13,856 nucleotides of DNA from Leptolinea sp964404415 (GCA_964404415.1 CAYOKC010000103.1:1-13856), one strand, 5' to 3'. Shown: positions 1-7,402, counted from the stretch's first letter. Program-made: numbers and translations. Notes: generated from the sequence alone by a model not told the origin.

Positions 1-204
1 GGTGTGGATGTTAAACACATCCTGCTTAAAAGTGAACCCTGGGTTCCCATGTGGGACTTCCGCAAGTCGATCGAATTGATGGAACACGGGTACCATGTCA
101 CCCGGGCGGCTATGAAGACCTGGGGGCAGCAGCCAAAACCGGCCTGGTGGACGCCGGCCGGTTTCAAGTCAACCGTGGAAGGGTTGGTAAAAATTCTTGA
201 GTAA
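1..204 (+). CDS. C-terminal end of a probable patatin-like phospholipase (partial)
   Basis: An open frame enters from before the window and ends at TAA 202-204, so only the last 67 codons are seen. The segment PMWDFRKSIELMEHGY resembles the end of patatin-like hydrolases, where a short strand is followed by a D-F-x-x-x-x-x-L-I-x-x-G-Y helix. The catalytic Ser (GxSxG) and Asp lie upstream and cannot be checked, so the family call rests on this tail alone. The GTG at position 4 is in frame but is probably not the real start. The gene converges on the MFS gene, with 9 bases between the two stop codons. Confidence 0.45.
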   Translation, partial: GVDVKHILLKSEPWVPMWDFRKSIELMEHGYHVTRAAMKTWGQQPKPAWWTPAGFKSTVEGLVKILE

Positions 205-224
205 ACGGTCTATTTATACCGTTT
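203..224. terminator. Hairpin between convergent genes, possible bidirectional terminator
   Basis: The arms AAACGGT (203-209) and ACCGTTT (218-224) form a 7-bp stem with an 8-base loop. The stop codons of both convergent genes lie in this structure. The T run is only three bases on either strand, so termination strength is uncertain. Confidence 0.4.
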
Positions 225-1464
225 GAGCAAGGCGTTCTTTTTTGGACGGCAGGATCACCCTGCGGTACGTAAAGAACACTACCCATACCATTAACACCGC
301 GCTAAAAACACCCGGCGCCCAAACTCCCAGCCGCTCTAGTAGAAGACCACCAATGGTAGGGCCGATCACCCGGGTGAACGCTTCGAGCGATGACGAGATC
401 CCCAGCATGCCGCCCACCTCTTCACGACTGACAGACTTGCTGATGGAGCTCTGGATAACCGTATTCAACACGCCACCCGAAAGTGACATGGGCAGCAGGA
501 CGATCAAAAGCGGGACGAGTTCGCGGGTGAATGCCCAGGCAAGCAATGACAGGCCCATGATCCACAGGCCGGTGATGATCAGCGCGTTTTCGCGATAACG
601 TTTGGTGAGCGGTGCGATGAGCCCCACCTGGGTGACAACCGACAGGATGCCCACATAGGCAAGCACATACCCGGTTGTCTGTGATGACAGCCCGATCGCC
701 TGCGCGAACAACGAAAAGATATTCTGGAACAACACGAAAGCCAGCCCGTAGAAGAAGCGGATGTGCAGCAATGGACCAACGCCCGGCCGTTTGAGGGCTT
801 CGAATAACGCGTTGACCGTGAACGCCGGTTTTCGGTTTGCGGCTGCTGAGCCGCGCAATTCAGCGGTCAGGGATTCCGGAAGCAGGAAGTAGATCAGTAT
901 CAGGTTCATGAACGCGACGCCAGCCGCGGCCAGCGCCGGTAGGTTGTAGCCCCATTGCGAGAGCAGTCCACCGGTAGCCGGGCCGATGATGAAGCCCAGC
1001 CCGAACGCCGCGCCGATCATCCCCAGGCTTTTGGCCCGGTTGCTTTCATCGGTAATATCGGCGATATAGGCCTGCGCCACGGTGATGTTGCCACCGGTCA
1101 GCCCGTCCAGCATGCGGCTGACGAATAAGACGGCCAGGATGAACGCGTTTGCGGCTGTGGGCGCGAAAACACCGGCCAGCGCAAGGCCGACCGGTTCCGC
1201 GAAGCCCAGCAGCAGGAACCCGATGAACGTGCCGGCAACTGAGAACAGCAAAACGGGCCGCCGGCCGTAACGGTCTGAAAGGCGGCCCAGAATGGGGGAA
1301 CCGATCAATTGGGCGGCGGCGTAGGAAGCCACCAGAAAACCGACCACCGCGGCTGTGGCGCCGAATGATTCGGCATAGTACGGAAGCAGCGGCAGGATCA
1401 GGCTGAATCCGAGCATGTCGACAAAGACGATAAAGAAGATGGTGACGAGTCGAGATCTATTCAT
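214..1464 (-). CDS. MFS transporter, DHA1 (TetA-like) drug exporter family
   Basis: A 416-residue integral inner-membrane protein, typical length for a 12-helix major facilitator. It opens with a TM1 of the TetA/Bcr type (FIVFVDMLGFSLILPLLPYY, residues 11-30). MFS motif A follows at about 60-73 (GRLSDRYGRRPVLL) between TM2 and TM3. A motif B Arg sits in SRMLDGLTGG (116-125), and a motif C-like, Gly-rich antiporter stretch (GFIIGPATGG, 158-167) lies in TM5. These features indicate proton-coupled efflux of small molecules; the substrate cannot be read from sequence. AGGGA lies about 8 bases before the ATG. The HEAT-repeat gene lies 105 bases upstream on the same strand, so co-transcription is possible but not obvious. 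Confidence 0.9.
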   Translation of the reverse strand: MNRSRLVTIFFIVFVDMLGFSLILPLLPYYAESFGATAAVVGFLVASYAAAQLIGSPILGRLSDRYGRRPVLLFSVAGTFIGFLLLGFAEPVGLALAGVFAPTAANAFILAVLFVSRMLDGLTGGNITVAQAYIADITDESNRAKSLGMIGAAFGLGFIIGPATGGLLSQWGYNLPALAAAGVAFMNLILIYFLLPESLTAELRGSAAANRKPAFTVNALFEALKRPGVGPLLHIRFFYGLAFVLFQNIFSLFAQAIGLSSQTTGYVLAYVGILSVVTQVGLIAPLTKRYRENALIITGLWIMGLSLLAWAFTRELVPLLIVLLPMSLSGGVLNTVIQSSISKSVSREEVGGMLGISSSLEAFTRVIGPTIGGLLLERLGVWAPGVFSAVLMVWVVFFTYRRVILPSKKERLAQTV

Positions 1465-1569
1465 GAAATTATTCCCTTGCGTTTGATTTCTAATAAAAAA
1501 TGGTAATCCCGCGGAAGGAGTAAATCCACTATTCGTATAAAGTTTGTATAAATCATTAAGAGGGGTTGA

Positions 1570-2364
1570 TTATTTCAAGAAGAAATTGGCGGTCTTTTGC
1601 ACTTCCGCGTTGTTATCGCGTTGAATGGCGGTGCGGACGCTTTCAGAGACACCCTGCCCATGAAGCGCCAGGCTTCGCAACGCGTCACAACGCATCACGG
1701 GGTTGGAGCTTGTAAGAATTATTTCTTCCAGTAATTCCCTGACCCCGGTTGCCGGGTAGGATTGGAACGCCCTGACCAGCTTCCAGCGTGTCAGTTCGTC
1801 ACCGGATGACAGGCGGTACAGGTCCAGCAATACACCGTGCGAGCGGGTGTTTTTAGAGTAGAAGGCGATGTGACCGATGGCGTCCACCGCTTCCAGACCA
1901 GCGTCATGCCGACCCTGCCGGATAACCTCTTCCAACGCGGGCAGGGCATCTTCACCCAGGCGGATGATCACCCGCGCGGCCAGGTCCCGCGGCAGCGGAT
2001 AGCTTTTCTTGTAAAAACCGGTTTCGGGTACGGCACGGTACTGGTTGCCGCCGATCTTGCCAAGCAACGGTATCAACCCGGGCAGCGCAGGCAAACCGAT
2101 GGCGGCCAGCGCTTCACCGGCTGCCAGGCGCGCGTACAGGGCTTTTTCTGTGGAAAGCCTTTCGCATAGCGCGTCCACGGCATCCGCGCAGCGCCGGTCA
2201 CCAAGCAGGCGGGCAGCCGCGGCGCGGGTCCGCGGATCGGGGTCACGCAACAGGCCAAGGAGCTCATTATCCGTCAGATGGCGGAAAGGTTCCAGGTCTT
2301 TCGCGGTGATCTCGCCGCGTCGTTTTCGGGCCGTCGAATGGTCTTCCACTGATTCCTCTTCCAT
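1570..2364 (-). CDS. HEAT-repeat domain protein
   Basis: A 264-residue soluble protein. Successive helix pairs carry the HEAT/PBS-lyase signature: DPDPRTRAAAARLLGD (about 42-57), then LAAGEALAAIGLPALPGLIPLL, LAARVIIRLGEDALPALEEVI, and later pairs to about residue 255. Such alpha-solenoids are scaffolds for protein-protein contacts; no catalytic motif is visible and the partner is unknown. The start is uncertain. The ATG at 2364 has no clear ribosome-binding site, while a GTG five codons further on (2347-2349) is preceded by GAGG. The gene diverges from the deaminase gene with only 41 bases between the two chosen starts. Confidence 0.75.
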   Translation of the reverse strand: MEEESVEDHSTARKRRGEITAKDLEPFRHLTDNELLGLLRDPDPRTRAAAARLLGDRRCADAVDALCERLSTEKALYARLAAGEALAAIGLPALPGLIPLLGKIGGNQYRAVPETGFYKKSYPLPRDLAARVIIRLGEDALPALEEVIRQGRHDAGLEAVDAIGHIAFYSKNTRSHGVLLDLYRLSSGDELTRWKLVRAFQSYPATGVRELLEEIILTSSNPVMRCDALRSLALHGQGVSESVRTAIQRDNNAEVQKTANFFLK

Positions 2365-2405
2365 TGAATGAGTACAATAGTACCATCAGGCTAAAGGAGC
2401 AGGCT

Positions 2406-2879
2406 ATGAACGAACAGGATATCCGGCATTTGAAGACGGCCATTGAAGTGGCGCGGAACGCCCGTTTACTCGGAAACCATCCCTTCGGAGCCGTACTGGT
2501 TGACGGCCTGGGCAATGAAGTGCTGCGCGCCGAGAACAGTGTGGTGACAGGCCACGATGTGACCAACCATGCCGAGACCAACCTTGTGCGGCTGGCTTCA
2601 GGCATGTTTACGGCGCAGGAGCTGGCAGAGTGCACCCTCTACACCAGCACCGAACCGTGCGCCATGTGTTCGGGCGCCATCCACTGGAGCCGCATCGGGC
2701 GGGTGGTTTACGCGTTGAGTGAAGAAGACCTGTACGGCATCACGGGTCCGTCACCTGAGAACCTGCTGCTTCCCTGCCGCGATGTGTTCGGTCACAGCGG
2801 GCAGCCGGTGCGCGTTGACGGTCCGTGCGATGAACTGGAAGCCGAAGCCCGTGCCGTGCACGCCGGTTTTTGGCGTTGA
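2406..2879 (+). CDS. Nucleoside deaminase (CMP/dCMP deaminase fold)
   Basis: A 157-residue zinc-dependent deaminase. The zinc and proton-shuttle motif is H55-A56-E57 and the second zinc motif is PCAMC (84-88), as in the guanine/tRNA-adenosine/cytosine deaminase superfamily. The substrate pocket region NHPFGAVLVD (24-33) and the C-terminal GFWR resemble guanine-deaminase-like or tRNA-adenosine-deaminase-like members. Substrate is not certain: housekeeping TadA usually has a different C-terminus, so a free nucleobase or nucleoside is a fair inference. I chose ATG 2406 because AAAGGAGC ends six bases before it; an upstream in-frame TTG at 2364 would overlap the divergent gene's start and lacks a binding site. 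TfoX follows 29 bases downstream. Confidence 0.85.
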   Translation: MNEQDIRHLKTAIEVARNARLLGNHPFGAVLVDGLGNEVLRAENSVVTGHDVTNHAETNLVRLASGMFTAQELAECTLYTSTEPCAMCSGAIHWSRIGRVVYALSEEDLYGITGPSPENLLLPCRDVFGHSGQPVRVDGPCDELEAEARAVHAGFWR

Positions 2880-2902
2880 ATCACGAGATTCATCTGTATA
2901 AT
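2876..2902 (+). promoter_or_regulatory. Promoter of the TfoX-domain gene, predicted leaderless
   Basis: TTGAAT at 2876-2881 and a perfect TATAAT at 2897-2902 are separated by 15 bases (16 if GTTGAA is used). The ATG lies six bases after the -10 box, at the expected transcription start, and no ribosome-binding sequence lies between. The -35 overlaps the end of the deaminase gene. Confidence 0.6.
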
Positions 2903-2908
2903 AGACCC

Positions 2909-3241
2909 ATGGGAAGCCAAAAAGAAACCGTAGAATTTCTTCAAGAACAAATGTCAGGTGTTGGCCTGGTGACGTACCGCAAGATGTTCGGTGAGTACGC
3001 CATGTATTGTGACGGCAAGATCATCGCGCTGGTGTGTGACGACCAACTCTTCCTCAAGCCAACCGCCGCCGCCCGCGCCTACCTGGGTGACGGGCTGGAG
3101 GAAGCTCCGGCGTACCCCGGCTCAAAGTTATATTACCTGATCTCCGGCGACAAGTGGGACGACCGCGACTGGCTGTGCGGCCTGATCCACGCCACCATGC
3201 CGGAACTACCTGAACCCAAACCGAAACCGAAAAAGAAATAA
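2909..3241 (+). CDS. TfoX/Sxy N-terminal domain protein
   Basis: A 110-residue protein that is almost entirely one TfoX N-terminal domain. The family signature RKMFGEYAMYCDGKIIALV is at residues 24-42, followed by FLKP and, later, LYYLISGD. The C-terminal helix-hairpin domain of full-length Sxy/TfoX is absent; instead there is a short Pro/Lys tail (PEPKPKPKKK). In Gammaproteobacteria TfoX co-activates competence genes with CRP, but stand-alone N-domains are widespread and their role is not established. I chose ATG 2909 because the domain begins there and a TATAAT box ends six bases before it; upstream in-frame codons would extend into the deaminase reading region. Confidence 0.8.
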   Translation: MGSQKETVEFLQEQMSGVGLVTYRKMFGEYAMYCDGKIIALVCDDQLFLKPTAAARAYLGDGLEEAPAYPGSKLYYLISGDKWDDRDWLCGLIHATMPELPEPKPKPKKK

Positions 3242-3272
3242 TTTCTAGAAATAATTATCACGGGAGTAGACC

Positions 3273-4037
3273 TTGAACGAAACCTTGAAGCTCATCCTCG
3301 ATCGCCGGTCTACACGCGCGTTTGACGATAAACCTGTGCCGTATGATGTGGTGGAATCGCTGATCAAGTTCACCCTGCGCGCCCCCACGGCCGGCAACAT
3401 GATGCTCTACACCATCCTCAAGGTGGACGACCCGGAGATGAAGCAGAAATTGGCCGTATCGTGCGATGACCAGCCGTTTATCGCCAAAGCCCCGCTACTG
3501 CTGATTTTCCTGGCCGATTACCAGCGCTGGTATGACTATTTCCTGCGCTCCGGCGCCGAGGAGTTCTGTAAAGAGAAGGGGGTGCAGCCGCGCAAGCCCG
3601 GTGTGGGTGACCTGATGCTGGCGGTCAACGATACGCTGATCGCCGCGCAGACCGCCGTGATCGCCGCCGAGGCGCTGGGGCTGGGTTCCTGCTATATAGG
3701 CGATATCCTTGAAAAGTACGAATACCACCGCGACCTGTTCCGCCTGCCGAAGTACGTACTGCCCGTCACCATGCTGTGCGTGGGGTATCCACGCGAGTCT
3801 GAGGAGGAACGCCCGCTCTCGCGACGCTTTGACCCGAAGTTCGTGGTGCAGCACAACCATTATTACCGGCTCGAAGGCCTGGAGTTGGACATGATGTTCA
3901 AAGGGCTGGGACCCGGGAAAGTGGAAGAGGGCATGCCGAATTTCGGCCAGCAGATGTACCTGCGAAAGTTCGCATCTGAGTTCAGCGTGGAGATGACGCG
4001 GTCCGTCCAGGCGATGATCGATTCGTGGAACGAGTAG
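3273..4037 (+). CDS. Nitroreductase family protein (FMN-dependent)
   Basis: A 254-residue flavoprotein of the nitroreductase superfamily, which moves hydride from NAD(P)H through FMN to nitroaromatics, quinones or other acceptors. The FMN-phosphate motif RRSTRAF is at 11-17, APTAGNMM at 38-45, and the Gly-rich flavin loop GLGSCYIGDI at 135-144. LCVGYP (168-173) closes the fold. A roughly 45-residue extension after the core may be a dimer arm. The start is a TTG at 3273, with GGGAG at 3262-3266 as ribosome-binding site and 31 bases after TfoX, so read-through from that gene is likely. The TAG stop (4035-4037) is part of the GTAG of a REP palindrome. Its physiological substrate is unknown. Confidence 0.85.
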   Translation: MNETLKLILDRRSTRAFDDKPVPYDVVESLIKFTLRAPTAGNMMLYTILKVDDPEMKQKLAVSCDDQPFIAKAPLLLIFLADYQRWYDYFLRSGAEEFCKEKGVQPRKPGVGDLMLAVNDTLIAAQTAVIAAEALGLGSCYIGDILEKYEYHRDLFRLPKYVLPVTMLCVGYPRESEEERPLSRRFDPKFVVQHNHYYRLEGLELDMMFKGLGPGKVEEGMPNFGQQMYLRKFASEFSVEMTRSVQAMIDSWNE

Positions 4038-4057
4038 GTTGGGTCAGGACCCAACCT
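4034..4057 (+). repeat. REP palindrome copy 1 (GTAG on the plus side)
   Basis: Core GGTTGGGTC-AG-GACCCAACC occupies 4037-4056, with GTAG at 4034-4037. The nitroreductase TAG stop is formed by the same bases. The centre dinucleotide is AG, whereas four other copies have AT and one has AA. The downstream hairpin could act as a transcript end or protect the mRNA 3' end. Confidence 0.85.
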
Positions 4058-4154
4058 GCTTAAGTAGGATCCTGAACTCATCCAGTGACAGCATGCAATC
4101 CGCGTGCAGACCGTACCCGGCAAAGCTGGCAACAAAGTCGCACAGAAAAAAGCA
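4044..4154 (-). pseudogene. Fragment duplicated from the 3' end of the 309-residue gene at 5644-6573
   Basis: Read on the minus strand, this gives 36 codons matching the last 31 residues of the 309-residue protein. GYGLHADCMLSL is identical, followed by DEFR where the intact gene has EEFR. Over 59 bases (4071-4129 against 5656-5714) only three differ. The similarity starts at REP copy 2 and runs on to REP copy 1, where the frame adds about five codons and stops at TGA 4044-4046 inside the palindrome. There is no start codon or upstream coding part, so it is a remnant rather than a gene. It could be the relic of a full paralogue or a segment moved together with the palindromes. Confidence 0.75.
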
Positions 4155-4178
4155 GGTTGGGTCATGACCCAACCTGCT
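4151..4178. repeat. REP palindrome copy 2, perfect 28-bp dyad
   Basis: The 20-bp core (4155-4174, centre AT) is extended by AGCA on the left and TGCT on the right, so all 28 bases form a perfect palindrome. Neither side has an adjoining GTAG; a GTAG follows at 4179-4182. With copy 1 it brackets the gene fragment. Confidence 0.85.
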
Positions 4179-4224
4179 GTAGTAACTTCCACCACACTCT
4201 AATCAGTATCCAATAAATGGGTGT

Positions 4225-4254
4225 GGTACTGTCTTGATTGAAAAAGACAGTACC
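4225..4254. terminator. Hairpin downstream of the methyltransferase gene, possible terminator
   Basis: The arms GGTACTGTCTT (4225-4235) and AAGACAGTACC (4244-4254) form a perfect 11-bp stem with an 8-base loop, 16 bases beyond the methyltransferase stop. No T run follows on the minus strand, so intrinsic termination is uncertain. It is not related to the REP palindromes. Confidence 0.4.
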
Positions 4255-4270
4255 TTGCACCGGGTTTCCC

Positions 4271-4831
4271 TTAAATTTTTTGCAGACGGAAAACGCCGTC
4301 AATCGTTTTCATTTTTTTGAATGGCGCCGCTTTGAGAGCCTCATTCGGTGACCACAGGGGCATCATCGTCCAGATGGCATACATGCCGCCGGGTTTGAGC
4401 AGGCGGTACATTTCGCGAGAAATATCAATCGTTGAAATAACCGGGGCCGGCAAAACGCCATAAACCAGGATCACGTCAAAATAATTATCTGCAAGGGTGG
4501 TGTGAATGGCGTCTTCGCGCTGCACGGTCACGTTATGCAACCCTGCCGTAGTCACCTTTTTTTGAGTTTCCTCTACGGCTGCCGGGTGCAGGTCCACTGA
4601 GACCAACCGTCCTTCTGTTCCCAGAATGCGGGCAGCCGGAAGAGTGAAATAACCTGAACCGCAGCCGATCTCCAGCACGGTTTGACCGCTGCACATACCG
4701 GAAGCGGCCAGCAGCTTGCCGGCATCGTTGAATTTGTCCCGTGCGGGAACATCCAGCCATTTGAGCATGGTGCCAAAAAAGCGGCGGTTGTTTTCTGACT
4801 TGTTATCAAATACGATTTCCTTGATTCCCAT
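4271..4831 (-). CDS. Class I SAM-dependent methyltransferase
   Basis: A 186-residue protein with the Rossmann-like SAM-binding core. Motif I is VLEIGCGSG (52-60), the acidic residue that binds the SAM ribose is D80 in VSVD, FDVILVYG (118-125) forms strand 4, and LLKPGG (144-149) is the post-motif. It resembles UbiE/Methyltransf_11-type small-molecule methylases, and the acceptor substrate cannot be inferred. AAAGGAG lies six to seven bases before the ATG. It sits 60 bases downstream of a TetR gene on the same strand, with a large dyad in the gap, so the TetR protein probably controls it. A role in detoxification or membrane-compound modification would suit a TetR partner, but that is inference. 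Confidence 0.85.
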   Translation of the reverse strand: MGIKEIVFDNKSENNRRFFGTMLKWLDVPARDKFNDAGKLLAASGMCSGQTVLEIGCGSGYFTLPAARILGTEGRLVSVDLHPAAVEETQKKVTTAGLHNVTVQREDAIHTTLADNYFDVILVYGVLPAPVISTIDISREMYRLLKPGGMYAIWTMMPLWSPNEALKAAPFKKMKTIDGVFRLQKI

Positions 4832-4852
4832 TTTTACTCCTTTTGACTATTT

Positions 4853-4882
4853 CTCAATAAAAAACATATGTTCACTATTGAG
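4853..4882. promoter_or_regulatory. 30-bp compound dyad between tetR-family gene and methyltransferase gene, candidate operator
   Basis: The outer arms CTCAATA (4853-4859) and TATTGAG (4876-4882) enclose, with three-base spacers on each side, the perfect palindrome AACATATGTT (4863-4872). The symmetry about one centre fits a site for a dimeric repressor such as the adjacent TetR protein. It is AT-rich and lacks a T run, so it does not look like a terminator. Confidence 0.45.
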
Positions 4883-4891
4883 TTAAAAAAA

Positions 4892-5470
4892 TTAAAGCTC
4901 CGCAAGCTTTTGAATTCCGGTTAAGTGATAAACCATCAGAATTTCCATGTTTTTCTGTAACATGTCGTCACCGGTTGATTTTTTGGTGAGTTCCAGCAGG
5001 CTATTAAAAAAGTTGACGGCAATCACGTTAATCATCAGGCTGTTTTCAGACATCGCCTGTGGAAGGCTCAGGCGGATGCGCTCCGCGATGCCCCCGATGA
5101 CCTGGCTGCGCACAAACTCATAACGGGTGCCTTCGCTGCCTTCCAGTAATATGACAAACTTTTTGCGGTCTGTTTTGATCAGACTCATGAAAACCCGGGT
5201 GATCATTTCGATATGGCCGCTTTCTCCCGGACCATCTTCATCGTGCTCGAGAGATGTTGTCAGAGTCTGTGTAAAGTGACTGTAATACGGCTCCATGATG
5301 GCGTCATACAGGTCGTTTTTGTCTTTGAAATACCGGTACAGGTTGCTGTAGCTGACGCCTACATTTTTTGCCAGTTCGCGTGTGGAGGTGCCCTGAAAGC
5401 CGAGAGAAAAAAACATGGTCTCTGCGTTTTCGAGAATGCGGCTTTGGATTTCGGGTTTGAGAATTTGCAT
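4892..5470 (-). CDS. TetR/AcrR family transcriptional regulator
   Basis: A 192-residue regulator. The N-terminal helix-turn-helix is typical of TetR: an FFSLGFQGTSTRELAKN segment (20-36), then VGVSYSNLYRYFKDKNDLY (38-56) as recognition helix and connector. Residues from about 60 form the all-helical ligand-binding and dimerisation domain, which is poorly conserved and gives no ligand. The gene is followed on the same strand by a methyltransferase with a dyad in the gap, so it most likely represses itself and that gene and is released by a small molecule. A near-consensus promoter lies upstream; the ribosome-binding site is weak (CAGGTG). Confidence 0.9.
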   Translation of the reverse strand: MQILKPEIQSRILENAETMFFSLGFQGTSTRELAKNVGVSYSNLYRYFKDKNDLYDAIMEPYYSHFTQTLTTSLEHDEDGPGESGHIEMITRVFMSLIKTDRKKFVILLEGSEGTRYEFVRSQVIGGIAERIRLSLPQAMSENSLMINVIAVNFFNSLLELTKKSTGDDMLQKNMEILMVYHLTGIQKLAEL

Positions 5471-5494
5471 TAGTAAACACCTGTTCTTTATTGA

Positions 5495-5522
5495 ATTATA
5501 TATTTTATTATTTTTCTGTCAA
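5495..5522 (-). promoter_or_regulatory. Near-consensus sigma-70-type promoter of the tetR-family gene
   Basis: On the minus strand TTGACA (5517-5522) and TATAAT (5495-5500) are separated by 16 bases, a perfect match in both boxes. The expected transcription start is near 5488, giving an untranslated leader of about 18 bases. The short dyad AACA-CC-TGTT (5476-5485) lies in that leader and could be an operator half-site pair. Confidence 0.65.
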
Positions 5523-5643
5523 TAGGGAATTGGAAATCTGGGGAAAATATGAGGTACACATACTAAGATTTTCACAAAACGGCATGAAACCGAATTGTGT
5601 TCAACGGGGCTGTAAATTTGGTAAAAGATGTTATTTGCCTGAT

Positions 5644-6573
5644 CTAAATCAACTTCCTGAACTCTTCCAGTGACAGCATACAATCCGCGTGCAGACCGTA
5701 CCCGGCGAAGCTGGACACAAAGAAGCGCAGGTCAAACAGCCCTGAACTGGCAAAGCGGTCCACCTCGGAATCGTTGATGATCGGGGCCAGTTTTCCGCTG
5801 CGGGGATTGTGGTTGGCCAGAATGAAGATCACTTCGGGTCGGTCATTCTCGTCCAACCGCACCTGCGCGTTGCTCACCCCCTTATTGAACCGCAGCAGGC
5901 CCAGGCGGTCAAGCTGATTGAACTGTGACTCCATCGTCTGCAGCAGGGCGGCATAGCGCGCCCGGTCGGATACCATCGCCTCAATATCTTTCAGGTGCTT
6001 CGAGATGCCGGCCGAACCGGAAAGCGCCCCGTCACTGTACTTCATCTCCATCAGGGCGGCGCGGCACTTTGACCCGTCTTTGCGCTGGTTGGCCAGCCAG
6101 CGGACGGCCAGCAGGTCAAACCGGGCACCGAGGGTATCATCGGCAAATTCAATATCGGATATGAAGTACTCGCTTGCGTTTGAAATCGTCGAATCGTTGT
6201 TTTCGCGCGCCACAATCTGTTGAAATTCCCGTTCCGCTTTGGGGTGTACCGAAAAATACTCGTCCATCAGGTTCTTGCGCAGGGCGAAGGTGGCTGCCCA
6301 GGCGGCCGCGTCATCGCGGGTGGCCAGGGTTCCCGGCGTTTCGGGGAGCGGCGTACCGGAGAGGTTGTAATGCGAGTCAAAATAAGTGGCGTACACCCCG
6401 GGTTTCTTTTCGGTGACCTTCAGCAGGTTCCCGCCCCGGTAATAAATATTGACATTATTCTCGCGGATCGAGAGCAGCAGGGTGTTGTCACGTTTTACAC
6501 GTTCCAGCACCGGGTGCAGCGTACCTTCGGGGGTAGACAGATCGTTTAAGAAATTTTCTGAGATGGTTCGCAT
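5644..6573 (-). CDS. Uncharacterised protein with a PD-(D/E)xK-like motif
   Basis: A 309-residue protein that I do not recognise as a named family. Its middle carries a pattern seen in PD-(D/E)xK nuclease folds: a Glu in a helix (E116 in REFQQIVAREN), an Asp at the end of a predicted strand (D153 in ARFDLLAV), then E176-x-K178 in a strand (ALMEMKY). The C-terminal part (INDSEVDRFASSGLFDLRFF) is also strand-rich. There is no signal peptide or membrane segment. GCGGGA precedes the ATG. No restriction methylase, helicase or other defence gene adjoins it, so a nuclease role is only a structural suggestion. Its last 31 codons are duplicated between two REP palindromes at 4044-4154. Confidence 0.6.
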   Translation of the reverse strand: MRTISENFLNDLSTPEGTLHPVLERVKRDNTLLLSIRENNVNIYYRGGNLLKVTEKKPGVYATYFDSHYNLSGTPLPETPGTLATRDDAAAWAATFALRKNLMDEYFSVHPKAEREFQQIVARENNDSTISNASEYFISDIEFADDTLGARFDLLAVRWLANQRKDGSKCRAALMEMKYSDGALSGSAGISKHLKDIEAMVSDRARYAALLQTMESQFNQLDRLGLLRFNKGVSNAQVRLDENDRPEVIFILANHNPRSGKLAPIINDSEVDRFASSGLFDLRFFVSSFAGYGLHADCMLSLEEFRKLI

Positions 6574-6667
6574 ATTCCCGCCTTTGTGTGGATAGGGGCT
6601 GTGTTGTATAAATAATTATAGCGGTTTCGCTTCCGGGATATATGGTTGTGTTATGTAAAGGAGCCGG

Positions 6668-7402
6668 ATGATACATTCCAGGTTGCTGCGGTTTGTTTTT
6701 TCGCTGGCTGCGGCTGCACTGCTTTCCTCCTGTCAACCGGCCGCACCCGTGACAACCTTATTGCCAACCATCATCCCCACACGTGCACCGGTGTGCCAGA
6801 CAACCTTTGAGCACCGCGAATTGCGGGAACCATACAAACACGGCATGAACAACGCTCCGCGTTTCACGCTGGATGCCGCCGAACTGGAAAGCTACTACCG
6901 CCTGATGAACGTTACGTCATTGTGCGTGCCTCCGGAAGCCGGGGCGCCGTTCATCAATGTGGATTGGAACGCGGAGACTGGCACCGCCGCCCGGGGGCGT
7001 ATGATCAGCCTGGGTTTTGAGGGCGCGTATGCCGGCAGCGGCTGGAGCGACATCTACCTGGTACGCTCCACCTACGATTTCTCCGCCGGCACCGAGTATG
7101 ACCGTTTCATGACCCGCGCCGAATGGGACGCGTACAAAGCCAACACATTGGAAGGCATCCAACGCCTGCCGGATGGCCGGGGTTTCACCCGCTTCAAAGC
7201 CGGATTGGGATATGACTCATATCCGCTGTTCAAGACACTCGTTCTGCCCCGCGAAGACGGGTACACCGCGCTGGTGGTCAAACTGGGAACATCTGAGGAA
7301 GAAATGGCCGCGGCTCTGGAACGCCTGAATAATGGAATCATGCCGGAAACTGCGTCAAAGTGGCTGCCGGTGTTTGAAACCATGGCCACGTCCATTCGGT
7401 AG
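6668..7402 (+). CDS. Predicted lipoprotein of unknown function
   Basis: A 244-residue exported protein. An N-terminal RLLR is followed by a hydrophobic stretch (residues 9-19) and the lipobox L19-S20-S21-C22, so signal peptidase II cleavage and lipid attachment at C22 are expected. A Pro/Thr-rich linker runs to about residue 40, then comes a globular domain with no motif that I recognise. Two further Cys occur, near residues 43 and 86. AAAGGAG (6657-6663) lies four bases before the ATG. It diverges from the 309-residue gene with 94 bases between them. Its TAG stop is formed by the GTAG of REP copy 3. Surface or periplasmic binding is possible, but nothing in the sequence shows a ligand. Confidence 0.75.
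   Translation: MIHSRLLRFVFSLAAAALLSSCQPAAPVTTLLPTIIPTRAPVCQTTFEHRELREPYKHGMNNAPRFTLDAAELESYYRLMNVTSLCVPPEAGAPFINVDWNAETGTAARGRMISLGFEGAYAGSGWSDIYLVRSTYDFSAGTEYDRFMTRAEWDAYKANTLEGIQRLPDGRGFTRFKAGLGYDSYPLFKTLVLPREDGYTALVVKLGTSEEEMAAALERLNNGIMPETASKWLPVFETMATSIR

Noticed and set aside
1532..1552. Two GTATAAA repeats upstream of the MFS gene (TTTATAC on the minus strand)
   Set aside because: AT-rich and short, with no -35 at a suitable distance; it could be a promoter part but I cannot support an operator or promoter call.
3495..3860. 121-codon minus-strand frame inside the nitroreductase gene
   Set aside because: It lies wholly antisense to a well-supported gene and its His/Gln-rich composition is typical of a shadow frame.
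5491..5673. 60-codon open frame on the plus strand between tetR and the 309-residue gene
   Set aside because: It starts inside the tetR promoter, has no ribosome-binding site and shows no recognisable motif.
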